In this document: piece after piece, positions 26,187 to 35,562 of the stretch
Layout of the letters: each line of letters opens with the position of its first letter
How positions within the stretch are numbered: position 1 is the stretch's first letter
The notes under the pieces: generated by a model
The model's database searches: none
The model's input: only the letters and a program-made list of their open reading frames with translations
What the model was told of the DNA's origin: nothing
Made by a program: the position numbers and the translations under genes
Assembly (NCBI GenBank): GCA_002082585.1
Contig: CP020563.1
Coordinates: 7,124,001 to 7,188,000, forward strand
Direction of reading: 5' to 3'
From: Kitasatospora albolonga
Lineage (GTDB): Bacteria; Actinomycetota; Actinomycetes; Streptomycetales; Streptomycetaceae
DNA length: 64,000 nucleotides

Positions 26187-27149
26187 TCAGCCCTTGCGGT
26201 TGTTGATCTCTTCGGTGAGCTGGGGGACGACGGTGAAGAGGTCGCCGACGACGCCGTAGTCGACGAGGTCGAAGATCGGGGCTTCGGGGTCCTTGTTGAC
26301 CGCGACGATGGTCTTGGAGGTCTGCATCCCGGCCCGGTGCTGGATCGCGCCGGAGATCCCGGAGGCGATGTAGAGCTGGGGGGAGACGGACTTGCCGGTC
26401 TGGCCGACCTGGGAGGTGTGCGGGTACCAGCCCGCGTCCACCGCCGCCCGCGACGCACCCACCGCAGCACCCAGGGAGTCGGCGAGGGCCTCGATCAGGG
26501 GGAAGTTCTCCGCCCCGTTCACCCCGCGCCCGCCCGAGACCACGATCGCGGCCTCGGTCAGCTCCGGGCGCCCCGTCGACTCACGCGGCGTACGCGCCGT
26601 CACCTTCGTCCCCGTGGCCGCCTCACTGAACGACACGCTCAGGGCCTCCACCGCACCCGCCGCAGGAGCCGCCTCGACGGGGGCGGAGTTCGGCTTGACC
26701 GTGATGACCGGAACACCCCGGGACACACGGGAGCGGGTGGTGTAGGAGGCGGCGAACACGGCCTGCGTGGCGACGGGTCCCTGGTCACCGGCCTCCAGAT
26801 CGGTGGCATCGGTGATGATCCCCGACCCGATACGCAGGGCGAGGCGGGCGGCGATCTCCTTGCCCTCGGCCGAGGACACCACCAGCACCGCCACCGGCGA
26901 CACCGCGTCATAGGCGGCCTGCAACGCGTCCACCTTGGGGACGACGAGGTAGTCCGCGAACTCGGGGGCATCAGCGGTCAGGACCCGTACCGCACCGTGC
27001 TCACCCAGCACACCCGCGGTCGCCTCCGCACCGGCACCCAGCGCGACGGCGACCGGGTCACCGATCCGGCGGGCCAGCGTCAGCAGCTCCAGGGTGGGCT
27101 TGCGGACCGCACCGTCCACGTGATCGACCAGAACAAGAACTTCAGCCAT
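26187..27149 (-). CDS. etfA: Electron transfer flavoprotein, alpha subunit
   Basis: A 320-residue EtfA that carries FAD and passes electrons from acyl-CoA dehydrogenases to ETF-quinone oxidoreductase. The FAD-domain blocks [40 protein letters not shown] and the C-terminal [16 protein letters not shown] with [20 protein letters not shown] are typical. It follows etfB on the same strand with a gap of about 60 bp. The unit is presumably driven from the operator-overlapped promoter at 28074-28102. Confidence 0.96.
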   Translation of the reverse strand: MAEVLVLVDHVDGAVRKPTLELLTLARRIGDPVAVALGAGAEATAGVLGEHGAVRVLTADAPEFADYLVVPKVDALQAAYDAVSPVAVLVVSSAEGKEIAARLALRIGSGIITDATDLEAGDQGPVATQAVFAASYTTRSRVSRGVPVITVKPNSAPVEAAPAAGAVEALSVSFSEAATGTKVTARTPRESTGRPELTEAAIVVSGGRGVNGAENFPLIEALADSLGAAVGASRAAVDAGWYPHTSQVGQTGKSVSPQLYIASGISGAIQHRAGMQTSKTIVAVNKDPEAPIFDLVDYGVVGDLFTVVPQLTEEINNRKG

Positions 27150-27210
27150 GACAACGCACTCCAGACGAGAGAAAGAAGGGGAGGGGCATACGGGCGTGCA
27201 GGGAAGGGGC

Positions 27211-27996
27211 CTAGATGAACTTCTGGCCCGCGAGGAACTCGGCGAGCTGCCTGCCGCCCTCGCCCTCGTCCTTCACGACCGTGCCCGCCGTCCGCGCCGG
27301 ACGCTCGGTCGCCGAGTCGACGGCCGTCCACGCACCCGCCAGACCCACCTGGTCCGCGTCCAGGTCCAGATCGTCCAGATCCAGCGACTGCACCGGCTTC
27401 TTCTTCGCCGCCATGATCCCCTTGAACGAGGGGTAACGCGCCTCACCGGACTGGTCGGTCACCGACACCACCGCAGGCAGCGAGGCTTCCAGCTGCTCGG
27501 ATGCGGTGTCGCCGTCACGGCGCCCGGTCACCACACCGTCCGCGACCGTCACCTCCGACAGCAGCGTCACCTGCGGCACACCCAGCCGCTCCGCCAGCAG
27601 CGCCGGGAGGACACCCATGACACCGTCGGTCGAGGCCATCCCGCAGATCACCAGGTCAAAGCCGGTCTTCTCGACCGCCTTCGCCAAAACCAGCGAGGTC
27701 CCGATCACGTCCGTGCCGTGCAGATCGTCGTCCTCGACATGGACCGCCTTGTCCGCACCCATCGACAGAGCCTTGCGCAACGCGTCCTTCGCGTCCTCCG
27801 GACCCACCGTCACCACCGTGATCTCCGCACCGTCCGCCGCATCCGCGATCTGCAACGCCTGCTCGACCGCGTACTCGTCCAGCTCCGACAACAGACCATC
27901 GACATCCTCACGGTCCACCGTCAGATCATCGGCGAACCCCCGGTCACCGGTCGCGTCGGGCACGTACTTCACACAGACAACGATCCTCAAGCTCAC
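27211..27996 (-). CDS. etfB: Electron transfer flavoprotein, beta subunit
   Basis: A 261-residue EtfB, partner of EtfA. It begins SLRIVVCVKYVPDATGDRGF and contains the conserved AMP/adenosine-contact segment VICGMASTDGVMGVLPALLA and the YPSFKGIMAAKKKPVQSL recognition-loop region. I chose the GTG at 27996, which has AGGAGA 8 nt upstream; the frame stays open into the tetR promoter region but those residues are not EtfB-like. Confidence 0.95.
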   Translation of the reverse strand: MSLRIVVCVKYVPDATGDRGFADDLTVDREDVDGLLSELDEYAVEQALQIADAADGAEITVVTVGPEDAKDALRKALSMGADKAVHVEDDDLHGTDVIGTSLVLAKAVEKTGFDLVICGMASTDGVMGVLPALLAERLGVPQVTLLSEVTVADGVVTGRRDGDTASEQLEASLPAVVSVTDQSGEARYPSFKGIMAAKKKPVQSLDLDDLDLDADQVGLAGAWTAVDSATERPARTAGTVVKDEGEGGRQLAEFLAGQKFI

Positions 27997-28073
27997 GCCG
28001 GCTCTCCTGCCTACCTCGGTGTGGCCCCTGCCGATCAGGCCCGGTTCCACCTGGGTGTGGTTTCGTAAGGGTG

Positions 28074-28116
28074 ACCTTATGGCACTCAGTACCCTCTGTA
28101 AAGGTACCCAGTGCCA
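28074..28116. promoter_or_regulatory. Divergent etfB/tetR promoter with a two-site operator
   Basis: On the minus strand TTTACA (complement of 28097-28102) and TAAGGT (complement of 28074-28079) are 17 bp apart, a good promoter for etfBA. Overlapping it are inverted sites GGCACTCAGTACC (28081-28093) and GGTACCCAGTGCC (28103-28115), which together form one long palindrome. On the plus strand a TACGTT -10 at 28135 would put the tetR start at or next to its ATG (leaderless). Confidence 0.75.
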
Positions 28117-28147
28117 AAACCCTCCCTCCGATGCTACGTTTCGCCGC

Positions 28148-28888
28148 ATGAGCGAGGCACGCGGACCCGAGAAGAAGGCGCCCATGCGGGAGGTGCTCGC
28201 GCAGGCGGCGTTCCAGCTCTTCCTGGAGCGGGGCTTCGAGCGGACGACGGTCGACGACATCGTGGCGCGGGCCGGGGTGGGGCGGCGGTCCTTCTTTCGG
28301 TACTTCCCCTCCAAGGAGGACGTGGTCTTCCCGGACCATGACCGCTGCCTCGCCGAGATGACCGAGTTCCTGGCCGCCGTGGACGACGGCGATCCGGTGG
28401 GCGCGGTCTGCGACGCGGCGAGGATCGTGCTGCGGATGTACGCGGCCGACCCCGAGTTCTCCGTACAGCGCTACCGGCTCACCCGTGAGGTGCCCGGACT
28501 GCGGACGTACGAGCTGTCGGTGGTGCGCCGCTACGAGCAGACGCTCGCCGGTCATCTGCGGGGCCGGTTCGGTGCGGACGGCGACGGGGCGCTGCGGGCC
28601 GAGGTGATCGCCGCCTCCGTGGTCGCCGCGCACAACAACGGGCTGCGGCTGTGGCTGCGTTCGGGCGGCGCGGGGGACCCCGAGGCGGCCGTGGACCATG
28701 CGCTCGACCTGGTGCGGGAGGTGTGGGAGCGGCCCGCCGAACCTTCGCCCGCGCTGGAGAAACCGGGGCCGGCCGGTGTCACCACCACCGGGTCCGGCGA
28801 CAACGAGGTCATCGTCATGGTGGCCGCCAAAGGCACCCCCATGTGGCGCGTCGTGCAGCAGATCGAGGCGGCCGTCGGCGAGAGCTGA
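28148..28888 (+). CDS. TetR-family transcriptional regulator
   Basis: A 246-residue TetR-type repressor. The N-terminal HTH (about residues 14-60) reads AAFQLFLERGFERTTVDDIV and AGVGRRSFFRYFPSKEDVVF; the C-terminal ligand domain fits the acyl-TetR style (QRYRLTREVPGLRTYE). It is divergent from etfBA. Matching palindromes lie in its own promoter region and upstream of the DUF35 gene that follows, so it probably represses itself, etfBA and that gene. An acyl-CoA or related effector would suit ETF control, but the ligand is unknown. The longer open frame upstream is antisense to etfB. Confidence 0.88.
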   Translation: MSEARGPEKKAPMREVLAQAAFQLFLERGFERTTVDDIVARAGVGRRSFFRYFPSKEDVVFPDHDRCLAEMTEFLAAVDDGDPVGAVCDAARIVLRMYAADPEFSVQRYRLTREVPGLRTYELSVVRRYEQTLAGHLRGRFGADGDGALRAEVIAASVVAAHNNGLRLWLRSGGAGDPEAAVDHALDLVREVWERPAEPSPALEKPGPAGVTTTGSGDNEVIVMVAAKGTPMWRVVQQIEAAVGES

Positions 28889-28901
28889 GCCGGGGCCGAC
28901 G

Positions 28902-28945
28902 CATGGGCGAGGCGTGGCCGATACATGGCCGAGGCGTGGCCGATC
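28902..28945. repeat. Two-copy 22-bp tandem repeat after the TetR gene
   Basis: CATGGGCGAGGCGTGGCCGA followed by CATGGCCGAGGCGTGGCCGA, with near-identical continuation, in the gap between the TetR and DUF35 genes. No function is apparent. Confidence 0.5.
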
Positions 28946-28999
28946 CGAGGGGCCGGGCCCGGCCCGATCCGTACCGGCGGAGAAAACTCGGTAATAATC

Positions 29000-29042
29000 G
29001 GCACTCAGTGCCTTTACTCTCCGACACTCAGTGCCATATGGT
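29000..29042 (+). promoter_or_regulatory. DUF35 gene promoter with two operators of the TetR motif
   Basis: GGCACTCAGTGCC (29000-29012) is a perfect 13-bp palindrome and GACACTCAGTGCC (29023-29035) is nearly identical. They bracket TTTACT (29013-29018), which is 18 bp from TATGGT (29037-29042), the same -35/operator/-10 layout seen for etfB. The shared motif argues for control by the adjacent TetR protein. Confidence 0.75.
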
Positions 29043-29100
29043 GCGGACGCGCCGAACAGCCAGGTGCGGCGCGTCCGAGTCGAGCGCAGGGGGTCGATCC

Positions 29101-29481
29101 GTGTCTCAGGCAGGAATGGGCACCGTCCAGAAGGCGCACGAGGAGTGCGGCCTCTCCTACAACCGCTGCCGCTGGTGCGGTACCGCGTCCTTCCGGCGGC
29201 TGCTGTGCCCGGTGTGCGCGTCGAGCGAGCTGGAGCCGGAACGCACCACCGGCCACGGGGTGGTCGTACGGACCGCCGTGGTCCACCGCTACACCGAGGC
29301 GGCGCGCAACGAGTCCCTGGTCCGCTTCCCCGAGGGGTTCGTCTTCCGCTGTCAGGTCGTCGGCGCCGCACCGCAGATGGTGACGGTCGGCGCCCGGGTG
29401 AAGCCCCTCGCGGGCGATGAGCCGGAGTCGGGTGCGGTGGTCCTGGAACTCTGCGAGCCGCCCGTCCAGCGGGACTGGTGA
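29101..29481 (+). CDS. Zn-ribbon/OB-fold DUF35 family protein
   Basis: A 126-residue protein with an N-terminal rubredoxin-like zinc ribbon (CRWC at residues 23-26 and CPVC at about 36-39) followed by an OB-fold (VRTAVVHRYTEAARNESLVR, then PEGFVFRCQVVGAAPQMVTV). DUF35 proteins typically partner with thiolases or acyl-CoA enzymes as acyl-CoA-binding chaperones. I chose GTG at 29101 with AGGGGG upstream; an ATG at 29116 is possible. Its promoter carries the same operator as tetR/etfB, tying it to acyl-CoA/ETF metabolism. Confidence 0.8.
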   Translation: MSQAGMGTVQKAHEECGLSYNRCRWCGTASFRRLLCPVCASSELEPERTTGHGVVVRTAVVHRYTEAARNESLVRFPEGFVFRCQVVGAAPQMVTVGARVKPLAGDEPESGAVVLELCEPPVQRDW

Positions 29482-29533
29482 CGCCCGCGACCGGGTCACG
29501 GACCGGGGCGCGGGCGCCACGGACGCGTACCGG

Positions 29534-30229
29534 TCAGCCGATCCGCTTGAGCAGCTCCTCGGCCAACGGCTGTGCGGACGCCGGGTTCTGACCGGTCACC
29601 AGATTCCGGTCGGTGATCACGAACGGTGCCCAGGGCTCGCCCTCCTGGAAGTCCGCGCCGACCTCCACCAGCCGGTCCTGGAGCAGCCAGCGGGCCTTCT
29701 CCGCGAAGCCCGCCTGGGCCTCCTCGGCGTTGGTGAAGCCGGTCAGCCGGTATCCGGCGAACACGTTGGCGCCGTCGGGGCCCGTGGCGGCGAGCAGGGC
29801 CGCCGGGGCGTGGCAGACGACGCCCAGCGGCTTGCCCGACGCCAGGGCCCCGGCGAGCAGCCGCCCGGAGGCGGGGTCCACCGCGAGGTCCTCCATCGGG
29901 CCGTGGCCGCCGGGGTAGAAGACGGCGTCGTACGCGTCCAGGTCCACGTCCTCCAGCGTGACCGGCCGCCGCAGCTCCTCGAACGCCTCCAGCCCGGCCG
30001 CCACCCGGTCGGCGCCCTCCTGGCCCCCGTTGAACTCGGGCGCCAGGCTGCCCCGGTCCACGGTGGGGACGACCCCGCCCGGAGTGGCGACGACCACCTC
30101 GTGACCGGCCCCGGTGAACACCTGGTACGGGGCCACGGCCTCCTCGGCCCAGAAGCCCGTCGGGTGGGCCGTGCCGTCCGCCAGGGTCCAGTGGTCCGCA
30201 CCGGTCACCACGAAAAGGATCTTTGCCAT
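29534..30229 (-). CDS. DJ-1/PfpI family protein (Hsp31-like)
   Basis: A 231-residue type 1 glutamine-amidotransferase-fold protein. It has the early acid/strand block KILFVVTGADHW, the PGGHGPMEDLAVD motif and the nucleophile-elbow cysteine in LGVVCHAPAALLAA. The size and the TGFWAEEAVAPYQVF segment fit Hsp31/YajL-like glyoxalase III or chaperone homologues, probably handling reactive carbonyls. It stands alone. Upstream are degenerate GAACCGTCCG repeats but no clear operator. Confidence 0.85.
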   Translation of the reverse strand: MAKILFVVTGADHWTLADGTAHPTGFWAEEAVAPYQVFTGAGHEVVVATPGGVVPTVDRGSLAPEFNGGQEGADRVAAGLEAFEELRRPVTLEDVDLDAYDAVFYPGGHGPMEDLAVDPASGRLLAGALASGKPLGVVCHAPAALLAATGPDGANVFAGYRLTGFTNAEEAQAGFAEKARWLLQDRLVEVGADFQEGEPWAPFVITDRNLVTGQNPASAQPLAEELLKRIG

Positions 30230-30369
30230 ACGCGTACATCTCCGTCGGTCGGGGTGGGCTGACCAGGCCGACCGTAGGCCCGGTCCGGCCGGGATCGGCG
30301 TCCGGCCGACGTGTGCCGGAAGAGAGGGTTCCGACGGGTCGGCACCGATCGGCCGGACGGCGGATCGCC

Positions 30370-30455
30370 TGCCCGCCCCAGCCGGTCCGAATCATCCGCT
30401 CGAACCGTCCGCTAGAACCGTCCGGCCGAAACCCTCCGGCCGAACCGTCCGGAGG
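30370..30455. repeat. Degenerate GAACCGTCCG repeats
   Basis: Several imperfect direct copies of CGAACCGTCCG-like units lie in the 260-bp gap between the DJ-1 gene and the GbsR-type regulator. They may be simple drift in non-coding DNA; no function is apparent. Confidence 0.4.
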
Positions 30456-30493
30456 GCCCGTTCCCGATTCCGTACGGATACGGGGGCACACGC

Positions 30494-31000
30494 TCAGGAG
30501 GCGCCGCGCCGGGCCTCCCAGGCGGCCACCAGCGACTCGGTCTGCTCCACGAACCCGTTGAACAGGTCGGCGAGCGAGGCCAGCCGCTCCCGGGCCTCGC
30601 CGTGCGCCACGGGGATGCCGGAGGTCAGCGTCTCGGTGAACTTGCGCATATGGGCGTTGTTCACCAGCAGCAGATGCTGGAGGTCGCCCACCGCCTCGTA
30701 ATCGATCCGCCTGCTGCCGGGCCGGGTGGAGCGCCGCACCAGGGTCCAGGCTTCCAACTGGCGTGCGGCCACGCTGAGTCCGCTCTTGGCCTGGCCGAGC
30801 TCACGGGTCATGGTGTCGAGGTCCACCGGCTTGTTGCGCAGCAGGAGGTAGCCGAAGAGGCGTCCGGTGGCCTGCGGAAGACCCCAGCGCTCCATCAGCG
30901 AACCCATCTCGCTGATGAAGGAGGCTTCCGCTTCGCTGAACCCGTCGGGGCCGGGGGCGGGGGAGAAGCCGTCGTCGGCGGTGCTTTCGTGATCAGTCAT
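30494..31000 (-). CDS. GbsR/MarR-family transcriptional regulator
   Basis: A 168-residue winged-helix regulator of the GbsR type (SFISEMGSLMERWGLPQATG, then LFGYLLLRNKPVDLDTMTRE and LGQAKSGLSVAARQLEAWTL). Genes of this type often sit beside and repress an ABC exporter, and here a two-gene ABC exporter is encoded just upstream on the same strand, separated by a terminator hairpin. The ligand is unknown. Confidence 0.85.
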   Translation of the reverse strand: MTDHESTADDGFSPAPGPDGFSEAEASFISEMGSLMERWGLPQATGRLFGYLLLRNKPVDLDTMTRELGQAKSGLSVAARQLEAWTLVRRSTRPGSRRIDYEAVGDLQHLLLVNNAHMRKFTETLTSGIPVAHGEARERLASLADLFNGFVEQTESLVAAWEARRGAS

Positions 31001-31164
31001 GGTCTCGCTGGGTTCTCGGGCCTTCAGGAAGGCAGCGGTCCTGGGTTCTCCGCCTTCGGGAAGGCGACGGTCGGCCGGTCGACCCCGTTCATCCGACCCC
31101 GGTCATCGGAATCAGATCAGAATAGTCTCCCCGCCGCGCCCGGGAACGGGGGACAGGGGACACG

Positions 31165-31207
31165 GGGACGGCCCGGCACCCCCGCCGGGGAGGTGCCGGG
31201 CCGTCCC
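31165..31207 (-). terminator. Terminator of the ABC exporter operon
   Basis: A perfect 16-bp stem, GGGACGGCCCGGCACC with its complement at 31192-31207, and an 11-nt loop, lies 20 bp beyond the permease stop. Confidence 0.8.
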
Positions 31208-31227
31208 GAGCCCGTGCGGGCGCCGGT

Positions 31228-32034
31228 TCAGGCGTTCTTGATGTCGCGCCGGTCCACGGCGTACGTACCGGCGGCGACGGCGGCCGCGGAGACGGCCGCC
31301 AGCAGCGCCACCCCGCCCCAGGGGATACCGCTGACGAGCGGGTCGCCGCCCAGCGCCCACTCCCAGGGGGAGAGGTTCGCCAGCGGTTCCAGGGCGTCGG
31401 ACAGCGGCGCGATGGCGTGCAGCAGATACCCGACGACGAGCACGCCCGCCGCCACGCCCAGCGCGGGGCCCCGCCCGAGGCCGAACCCGACGACGGCGTA
31501 CGCGATCCCCGCGTGCAGCACGGCCAGCAGGGCGACGGTCAGCGTCACCGCGGCCACCCCGCCCGTGGAGACGTCCATGTCGTACGCGAGGACCGAGCCG
31601 TACACCGACAGCCAGACCAGCACGCTGGTGAGGGCCAGGCCGAAGGCCACGCAGAGGAAGCGCACCAGGAAGACCCGGCGGCGGGCGACCGGCAGCGCCA
31701 GCAGCAGTTCGAGCCGCCCGGCCTCCTCGTCGCCGCCGGTCAGGGCGGTGGTGGCGGTCACGGCCATCAGGCCGAGGAGCAGCGGCAGCAGGACCGCGTA
31801 CAGGTTCCCCTTGAGGTAGCCGCTCGCGCTGCTGATCTGGTCGATCCCGAGCGCCGAGGACACCTCGGGCGAGACGCCGGAGGCAAAGTCCTCCAGGGCG
31901 CCGGAGCTCTCCATGGAGGGCCAGGCGCCGACGACGGAGAGGGCGAGCACGACCAGCGCGGCCGACCAGGCCATCAGGGTGCGCCGCTGGATCTGTACCC
32001 CGCGCCGGAAGATCTCCGAGGTGGGCGATGACAT
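31228..32034 (-). CDS. ABC-2 type exporter permease
   Basis: A 268-residue membrane protein with about six hydrophobic segments, for example AWSAALVVLALSVVGAW, AVLLPLLLGLMAVTATTAL and GVAALLAAVSAAAVAAG. The conserved cytoplasmic EEAGRLELLLALPVARRRVF is typical of bacitracin/antibiotic-type ABC-2 permeases. ATG at 32034 has GGAAGGG 6 nt upstream; an alternative GTG at 32070 would overlap the ATPase stop by 4 nt. With the ATPase it forms an efflux pump for an unknown substrate. Confidence 0.85.
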   Translation of the reverse strand: MSSPTSEIFRRGVQIQRRTLMAWSAALVVLALSVVGAWPSMESSGALEDFASGVSPEVSSALGIDQISSASGYLKGNLYAVLLPLLLGLMAVTATTALTGGDEEAGRLELLLALPVARRRVFLVRFLCVAFGLALTSVLVWLSVYGSVLAYDMDVSTGGVAAVTLTVALLAVLHAGIAYAVVGFGLGRGPALGVAAGVLVVGYLLHAIAPLSDALEPLANLSPWEWALGGDPLVSGIPWGGVALLAAVSAAAVAAGTYAVDRRDIKNA

Positions 32035-32066
32035 GTGTTTCCCTTCCGGCCCGGGGGCGGCCTTGA

Positions 32067-33017
32067 TCACTGGGACCCGTCACGGGTGGGGGAGAGGGGG
32101 CGGGGGCTCCGGCCGGCCGGGGCGTCCTGCTGGTAGTACTCGAGGAACGCCTCCTCCAGGTCCGGTTCCGGCGCGGTGAGCGTCGCGATCCGGTGGCCCG
32201 CCAGGAACCGCAGCAGAGCGTCCGGCGAACCGGTCCACGCCAGGGAGACCTCCTGGCTCTCCGGCCGCCGCCGCTCCACCGCCGACGCGCCCTCCAGGGC
32301 GGTCAGCGCGGCCAGCGGTACGTTCTCGCCCTCCGCGAACGTGATGTGGAAGCGCTGCGCGGCCTCCCGGCGCAGCTCGCGCGTCGGGCCGGAGGCGGCG
32401 AGCCTGCCGCCCTGGAGCACCGCGACCAGGTCGGCGACGCGCTCGACCTCGGAGAGGATGTGCGAGGAGAGCAGCACGCTCTGCCCGTCCGCCCGGGCCT
32501 CCTCGACGGTGGCGAGGAACACCTGCTGCATCAACGGGTCGAGCCCGTTGGTCGGTTCGTCCAGGATCAGCAGCTCCGGCCGGGCCATGAAGGCGCCCAC
32601 CAGGCCGACCTTGCGGCGGTTGCCGGTCGAGAGCCCGCGCACCTGCCGGTCCGGGTCGACGCCGAACCGCCGGACCAGCTCGTCCCGGTAGGCGGTGTCG
32701 GTGAGCCCCCGCAGCCGCCCCCAGGAGGTCAGCGTCTGCCCGATGGTCAGCCGCTCGTCCAGCCGCAGTTCGCCGGGCAGATAGCCGATCCGCCGCCGCA
32801 CCCCGGGGTCGGTCGGGTCCTGGCCCAGCACCCGGACCCGGCCCGAGGTCGGCCGGGAGAGGCCCATGAGCATCCGGATCGTGGTGCTCTTGCCCGCCCC
32901 GTTGGGGCCGAGGTAGCCGTAGACCACGCCCGGCGGGACGGTCAGGTTCAGTCGGCTCAGCGCGGTGAAGTCACCGAACTTCTTGCTGACGTCCGTACAT
33001 TCGATGAGAGGGGTCAC
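32067..33017 (-). CDS. ABC transporter ATP-binding protein (DrrA-like)
   Basis: A 316-residue ABC ATPase. Walker A is GYLGPNGAGKSTTIRMLMG, the signature-like region is QVRGLSTGNRRKVGLVGAF and Walker B is LLILDEPTNGLDPLMQQ, followed by the H-loop LLSSHILSEVERVADLV. The C-terminal extension (ATLTAPEPDLEEAFLEYYQ) is typical of drug-exporter ATPases. GTG at 33017 begins the conserved text (TPLIECTDVSKKFGDF); an in-frame ATG at 33074 would add 19 residues. It lies upstream of its permease in one operon. Confidence 0.9.
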   Translation of the reverse strand: MTPLIECTDVSKKFGDFTALSRLNLTVPPGVVYGYLGPNGAGKSTTIRMLMGLSRPTSGRVRVLGQDPTDPGVRRRIGYLPGELRLDERLTIGQTLTSWGRLRGLTDTAYRDELVRRFGVDPDRQVRGLSTGNRRKVGLVGAFMARPELLILDEPTNGLDPLMQQVFLATVEEARADGQSVLLSSHILSEVERVADLVAVLQGGRLAASGPTRELRREAAQRFHITFAEGENVPLAALTALEGASAVERRRPESQEVSLAWTGSPDALLRFLAGHRIATLTAPEPDLEEAFLEYYQQDAPAGRSPRPLSPTRDGSQ

Positions 33018-33163
33018 GTCTCTTCTGCTCTCTCCTCTTGCGTCCACTGCCCGTTCGCACGCCCCATCATTCACTGATTACTGAATCTAATCAACATGGT
33101 GGCCGGTGCGGGCTGCCGACGCCCACCCGAGGGGGCTGCGGCGGGCCGTGCTTAGCTGGAGCC

Positions 33164-34009
33164 ATGATCGATGACTTCCTGTACGGGACCGCCGGGGACA
33201 CCGGACCGCTGGCCGAGGTCGAAGAGGCGGTACGCGCCGCCGCGGCGGCCGAGATCCTGCCCCGCCACCGGAAGCTCGCCGCCCACGAGATCATCGAGAA
33301 GAACGGCCCGCACGACCTGGTCACCGCGGCGGACCGGCTGGCCGAGGAGCACCTCACCGCCGCCCTCACCAAGCTGCTGCCCGGCTCGGTCGTCGTCGGC
33401 GAGGAGGCCGTGCACGCCGATCCGGCGGTCTACGACGCCCTCGGCGGCGACGCCCCCGTCTGGATCGTCGACCCGGTCGACGGCACCCGCCAGTTCGTCC
33501 GGGGCGAGGCCGGGTTCTGCACCCTGGTCGCCCTCGCCCAGCACGGCGAGGTCCACGCCTCCTGGACGTACGCACCGGTCCTGGGCGAGATGGCCGTCGC
33601 CGTACGCGGCCGGGGCGCCACGCTCAACGGCGTGCCGATACGCGCCGGCGCACCCGCCCCCGGGGCCGTACTGACCGTGGCCACCTCGCACCCCGACTAC
33701 ACCACCGACGCCCAGAAGCGGGCCCTGCTCGGCCTGCTCACCGAGGGCATCGACCCCCGCCCCTGCGGCTCCGCCGGGCTGGAGTACCTCGCGGTCGCCC
33801 GGGGTGCCCTGGACGCCATTGCCTTCAACTGGGAGTACGCCTGGGACCACGCGGCGGGCCTGCTCCTGGTCGCCGAGGCGGGCGGCGCCCACGCCACCCT
33901 GTCCGGTGCCCCGTTCCGGATCGCGGGCGGCAACGACCTCCCGTTCACGGCGGCCCGCGACACGGCCACCGTCCAGCGCATCCTGGCCGCCCTGAGGACG
34001 GGCGGCTGA
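33164..34009 (+). CDS. Inositol monophosphatase family phosphatase
   Basis: A 281-residue Mg-dependent sugar-phosphatase-fold enzyme. The metal sites are visible: [11 protein letters not shown], the [19 protein letters not shown] motif and the C-terminal [19 protein letters not shown]. Members hydrolyse inositol phosphate, histidinol phosphate, fructose bisphosphate or PAP; sequence alone does not choose. The start follows a TTAGCT -10-like element by only a few bases, so the transcript could be leaderless. It is divergent from the ABC ATPase. Confidence 0.87.
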   Translation: MIDDFLYGTAGDTGPLAEVEEAVRAAAAAEILPRHRKLAAHEIIEKNGPHDLVTAADRLAEEHLTAALTKLLPGSVVVGEEAVHADPAVYDALGGDAPVWIVDPVDGTRQFVRGEAGFCTLVALAQHGEVHASWTYAPVLGEMAVAVRGRGATLNGVPIRAGAPAPGAVLTVATSHPDYTTDAQKRALLGLLTEGIDPRPCGSAGLEYLAVARGALDAIAFNWEYAWDHAAGLLLVAEAGGAHATLSGAPFRIAGGNDLPFTAARDTATVQRILAALRTGG

Positions 34010-34148
34010 CACGTCCGCCCTGGTCCCGTGTCCGCCCCGGTCTCGGGACCGGCGCCGCCCCGCCACCCGCCCCCGGTCCCCGCGTCCGTGCTGTCAGTAC
34101 GCCCGAATATCCTGGGGCTCCGCCTGCCCGCCGACGAAGGAGTCCAAG

Positions 34149-35561
34149 GTGCCGATGCTCGACGCGGTCGTCGTGGGGGCCGGGCCCAACGGGCTGACCG
34201 CCGCGGCCGAACTGGCCCGCAGGGGCTTCGCCGTGGAGGTCCACGAGGCGCACGGCACCATCGGCGGGGGCGCCCGCACGGAGGAGCTGACGCTGCCGGG
34301 GTTCCGGCACGACCCCTGTTCCGCCGTGCACCCGCTCGGCATCGGCTCGCCCGCCTTCCGGGCGATGCCGCTGGCCCGGCACGGCCTGGAGTGGCTGCAC
34401 CCCGAGGTCGACCTCGCCCACCCCTTCCCGGACGGCACCGCCGCCGCGCTCACCCGGTCCGTCGGCGAGAGCGCCATGACGCTCGGGCCCGCCGACGCCG
34501 GGGCCTACCGCCGCCTCCTCGCCCCCTTCGTCGGCCGCTGGGACACCCTGGCCGCCGACTTCCTGCGCACCCCCTGGGACGGGCTGCCCCGCGACCCGTA
34601 CCGACTGGCCCGCTTCGGGCTCCTCGGCCTCCAGCCCGCCACCTGGGTCGCCCGGCGCTTCCAGGGTGAGAAGGCGCGCGGCCTGTTCGCCGGGCTCGCC
34701 GCCCACGCCATAGCTCCCACCAGCGGCTTCGCCACCTCGGCCATCGCCCTCGTCTTCGCGCTCGCCGCCCACGAGAACGGCTGGCCGGTCCCGCGCGGCG
34801 GCTCCCAGGCCATCGCGGACGCCCTCGCCTCCTACCTCCGCGAACAGGGCGGCACCCTCCGCACCGGCAGCGAGGTCAAGCGGCTGGACGAGCTCCCGCC
34901 CGCCCGCGCCTACGTCTTCGACACCTCGCCCTCCGCGCTCGCCCGGATCGCGGGCCTCGGCTCCGCCTACAGCCACTACCGCTACGGCGCCTCCGCCTTC
35001 AAGATCGACTACGCGCTCTCCGGCCCCGTCCCCTGGACCGCCGAGGCCGCCCGCCGCGCCGGTACCGTCCACATCGGCCCCACCGCCACCGCCATCGACG
35101 CGGCGCTGACCGCCGCCGTGGAGGGCCGCGACCCCAGCGTCCCCTTCCTCATCACCGCCCAGCCGAGCCTCACCGACCCCTCCCGGGCCCCCGAGGGGCG
35201 CCATGTCTTCTGGGTGTACGGGCATGTCCCGGCAGGCTGGGAGGGCGACGCCACCGACGTCATCGAACGCCAACTGGAGCGCTTCGCCCCCGGCTTCCGC
35301 GACCTGGTGCTCGCCCGCGCGGTCTCCGGGCCGCCCCAGCTCGCCGCCCGCAACGCCAATTACATCGGCGGCGACATCGCGTGCGGAGCCTTCTCCGGCC
35401 TCCAGACCCTCATCCGCCCCAAGCTCGCCCGCGTCCCGTACGCGACCGCGCACCCGGCGGTCTTCCTCTGCTCCTCGGCCACCCCGCCCGGACCCGGCGT
35501 GCACGGCATGTCCGGCCACCACGCCGCCAAGGCCGTATGGCGGCAGCTGCGCGCGTCCTGA
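34149..35561 (+). CDS. CrtI-like NAD(P)/FAD-dependent oxidoreductase
   Basis: A 470-residue flavoprotein of the phytoene desaturase/RetSat/PYROXD2 group. The FAD motif is [20 protein letters not shown] (residues 5-25) followed by the typical [15 protein letters not shown]. The C-terminal [20 protein letters not shown] is characteristic of the group. There is no carotenoid gene context, so a housekeeping or unknown substrate is likely. GTG at 34149 has AAGGAG 6 nt upstream. It converges on the ThrE-type gene with 1 bp between the stops. Confidence 0.85.
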   Translation: MPMLDAVVVGAGPNGLTAAAELARRGFAVEVHEAHGTIGGGARTEELTLPGFRHDPCSAVHPLGIGSPAFRAMPLARHGLEWLHPEVDLAHPFPDGTAAALTRSVGESAMTLGPADAGAYRRLLAPFVGRWDTLAADFLRTPWDGLPRDPYRLARFGLLGLQPATWVARRFQGEKARGLFAGLAAHAIAPTSGFATSAIALVFALAAHENGWPVPRGGSQAIADALASYLREQGGTLRTGSEVKRLDELPPARAYVFDTSPSALARIAGLGSAYSHYRYGASAFKIDYALSGPVPWTAEAARRAGTVHIGPTATAIDAALTAAVEGRDPSVPFLITAQPSLTDPSRAPEGRHVFWVYGHVPAGWEGDATDVIERQLERFAPGFRDLVLARAVSGPPQLAARNANYIGGDIACGAFSGLQTLIRPKLARVPYATAHPAVFLCSSATPPGPGVHGMSGHHAAKAVWRQLRAS

Positions 35562-35562
35562 A

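Noticed and set aside
26187..27996. etfBA as part of the iron-regulated siderophore unit
   Set aside because: The genes are convergent with the siderophore pair, separated by a strong terminator, and have their own operator-controlled promoter.
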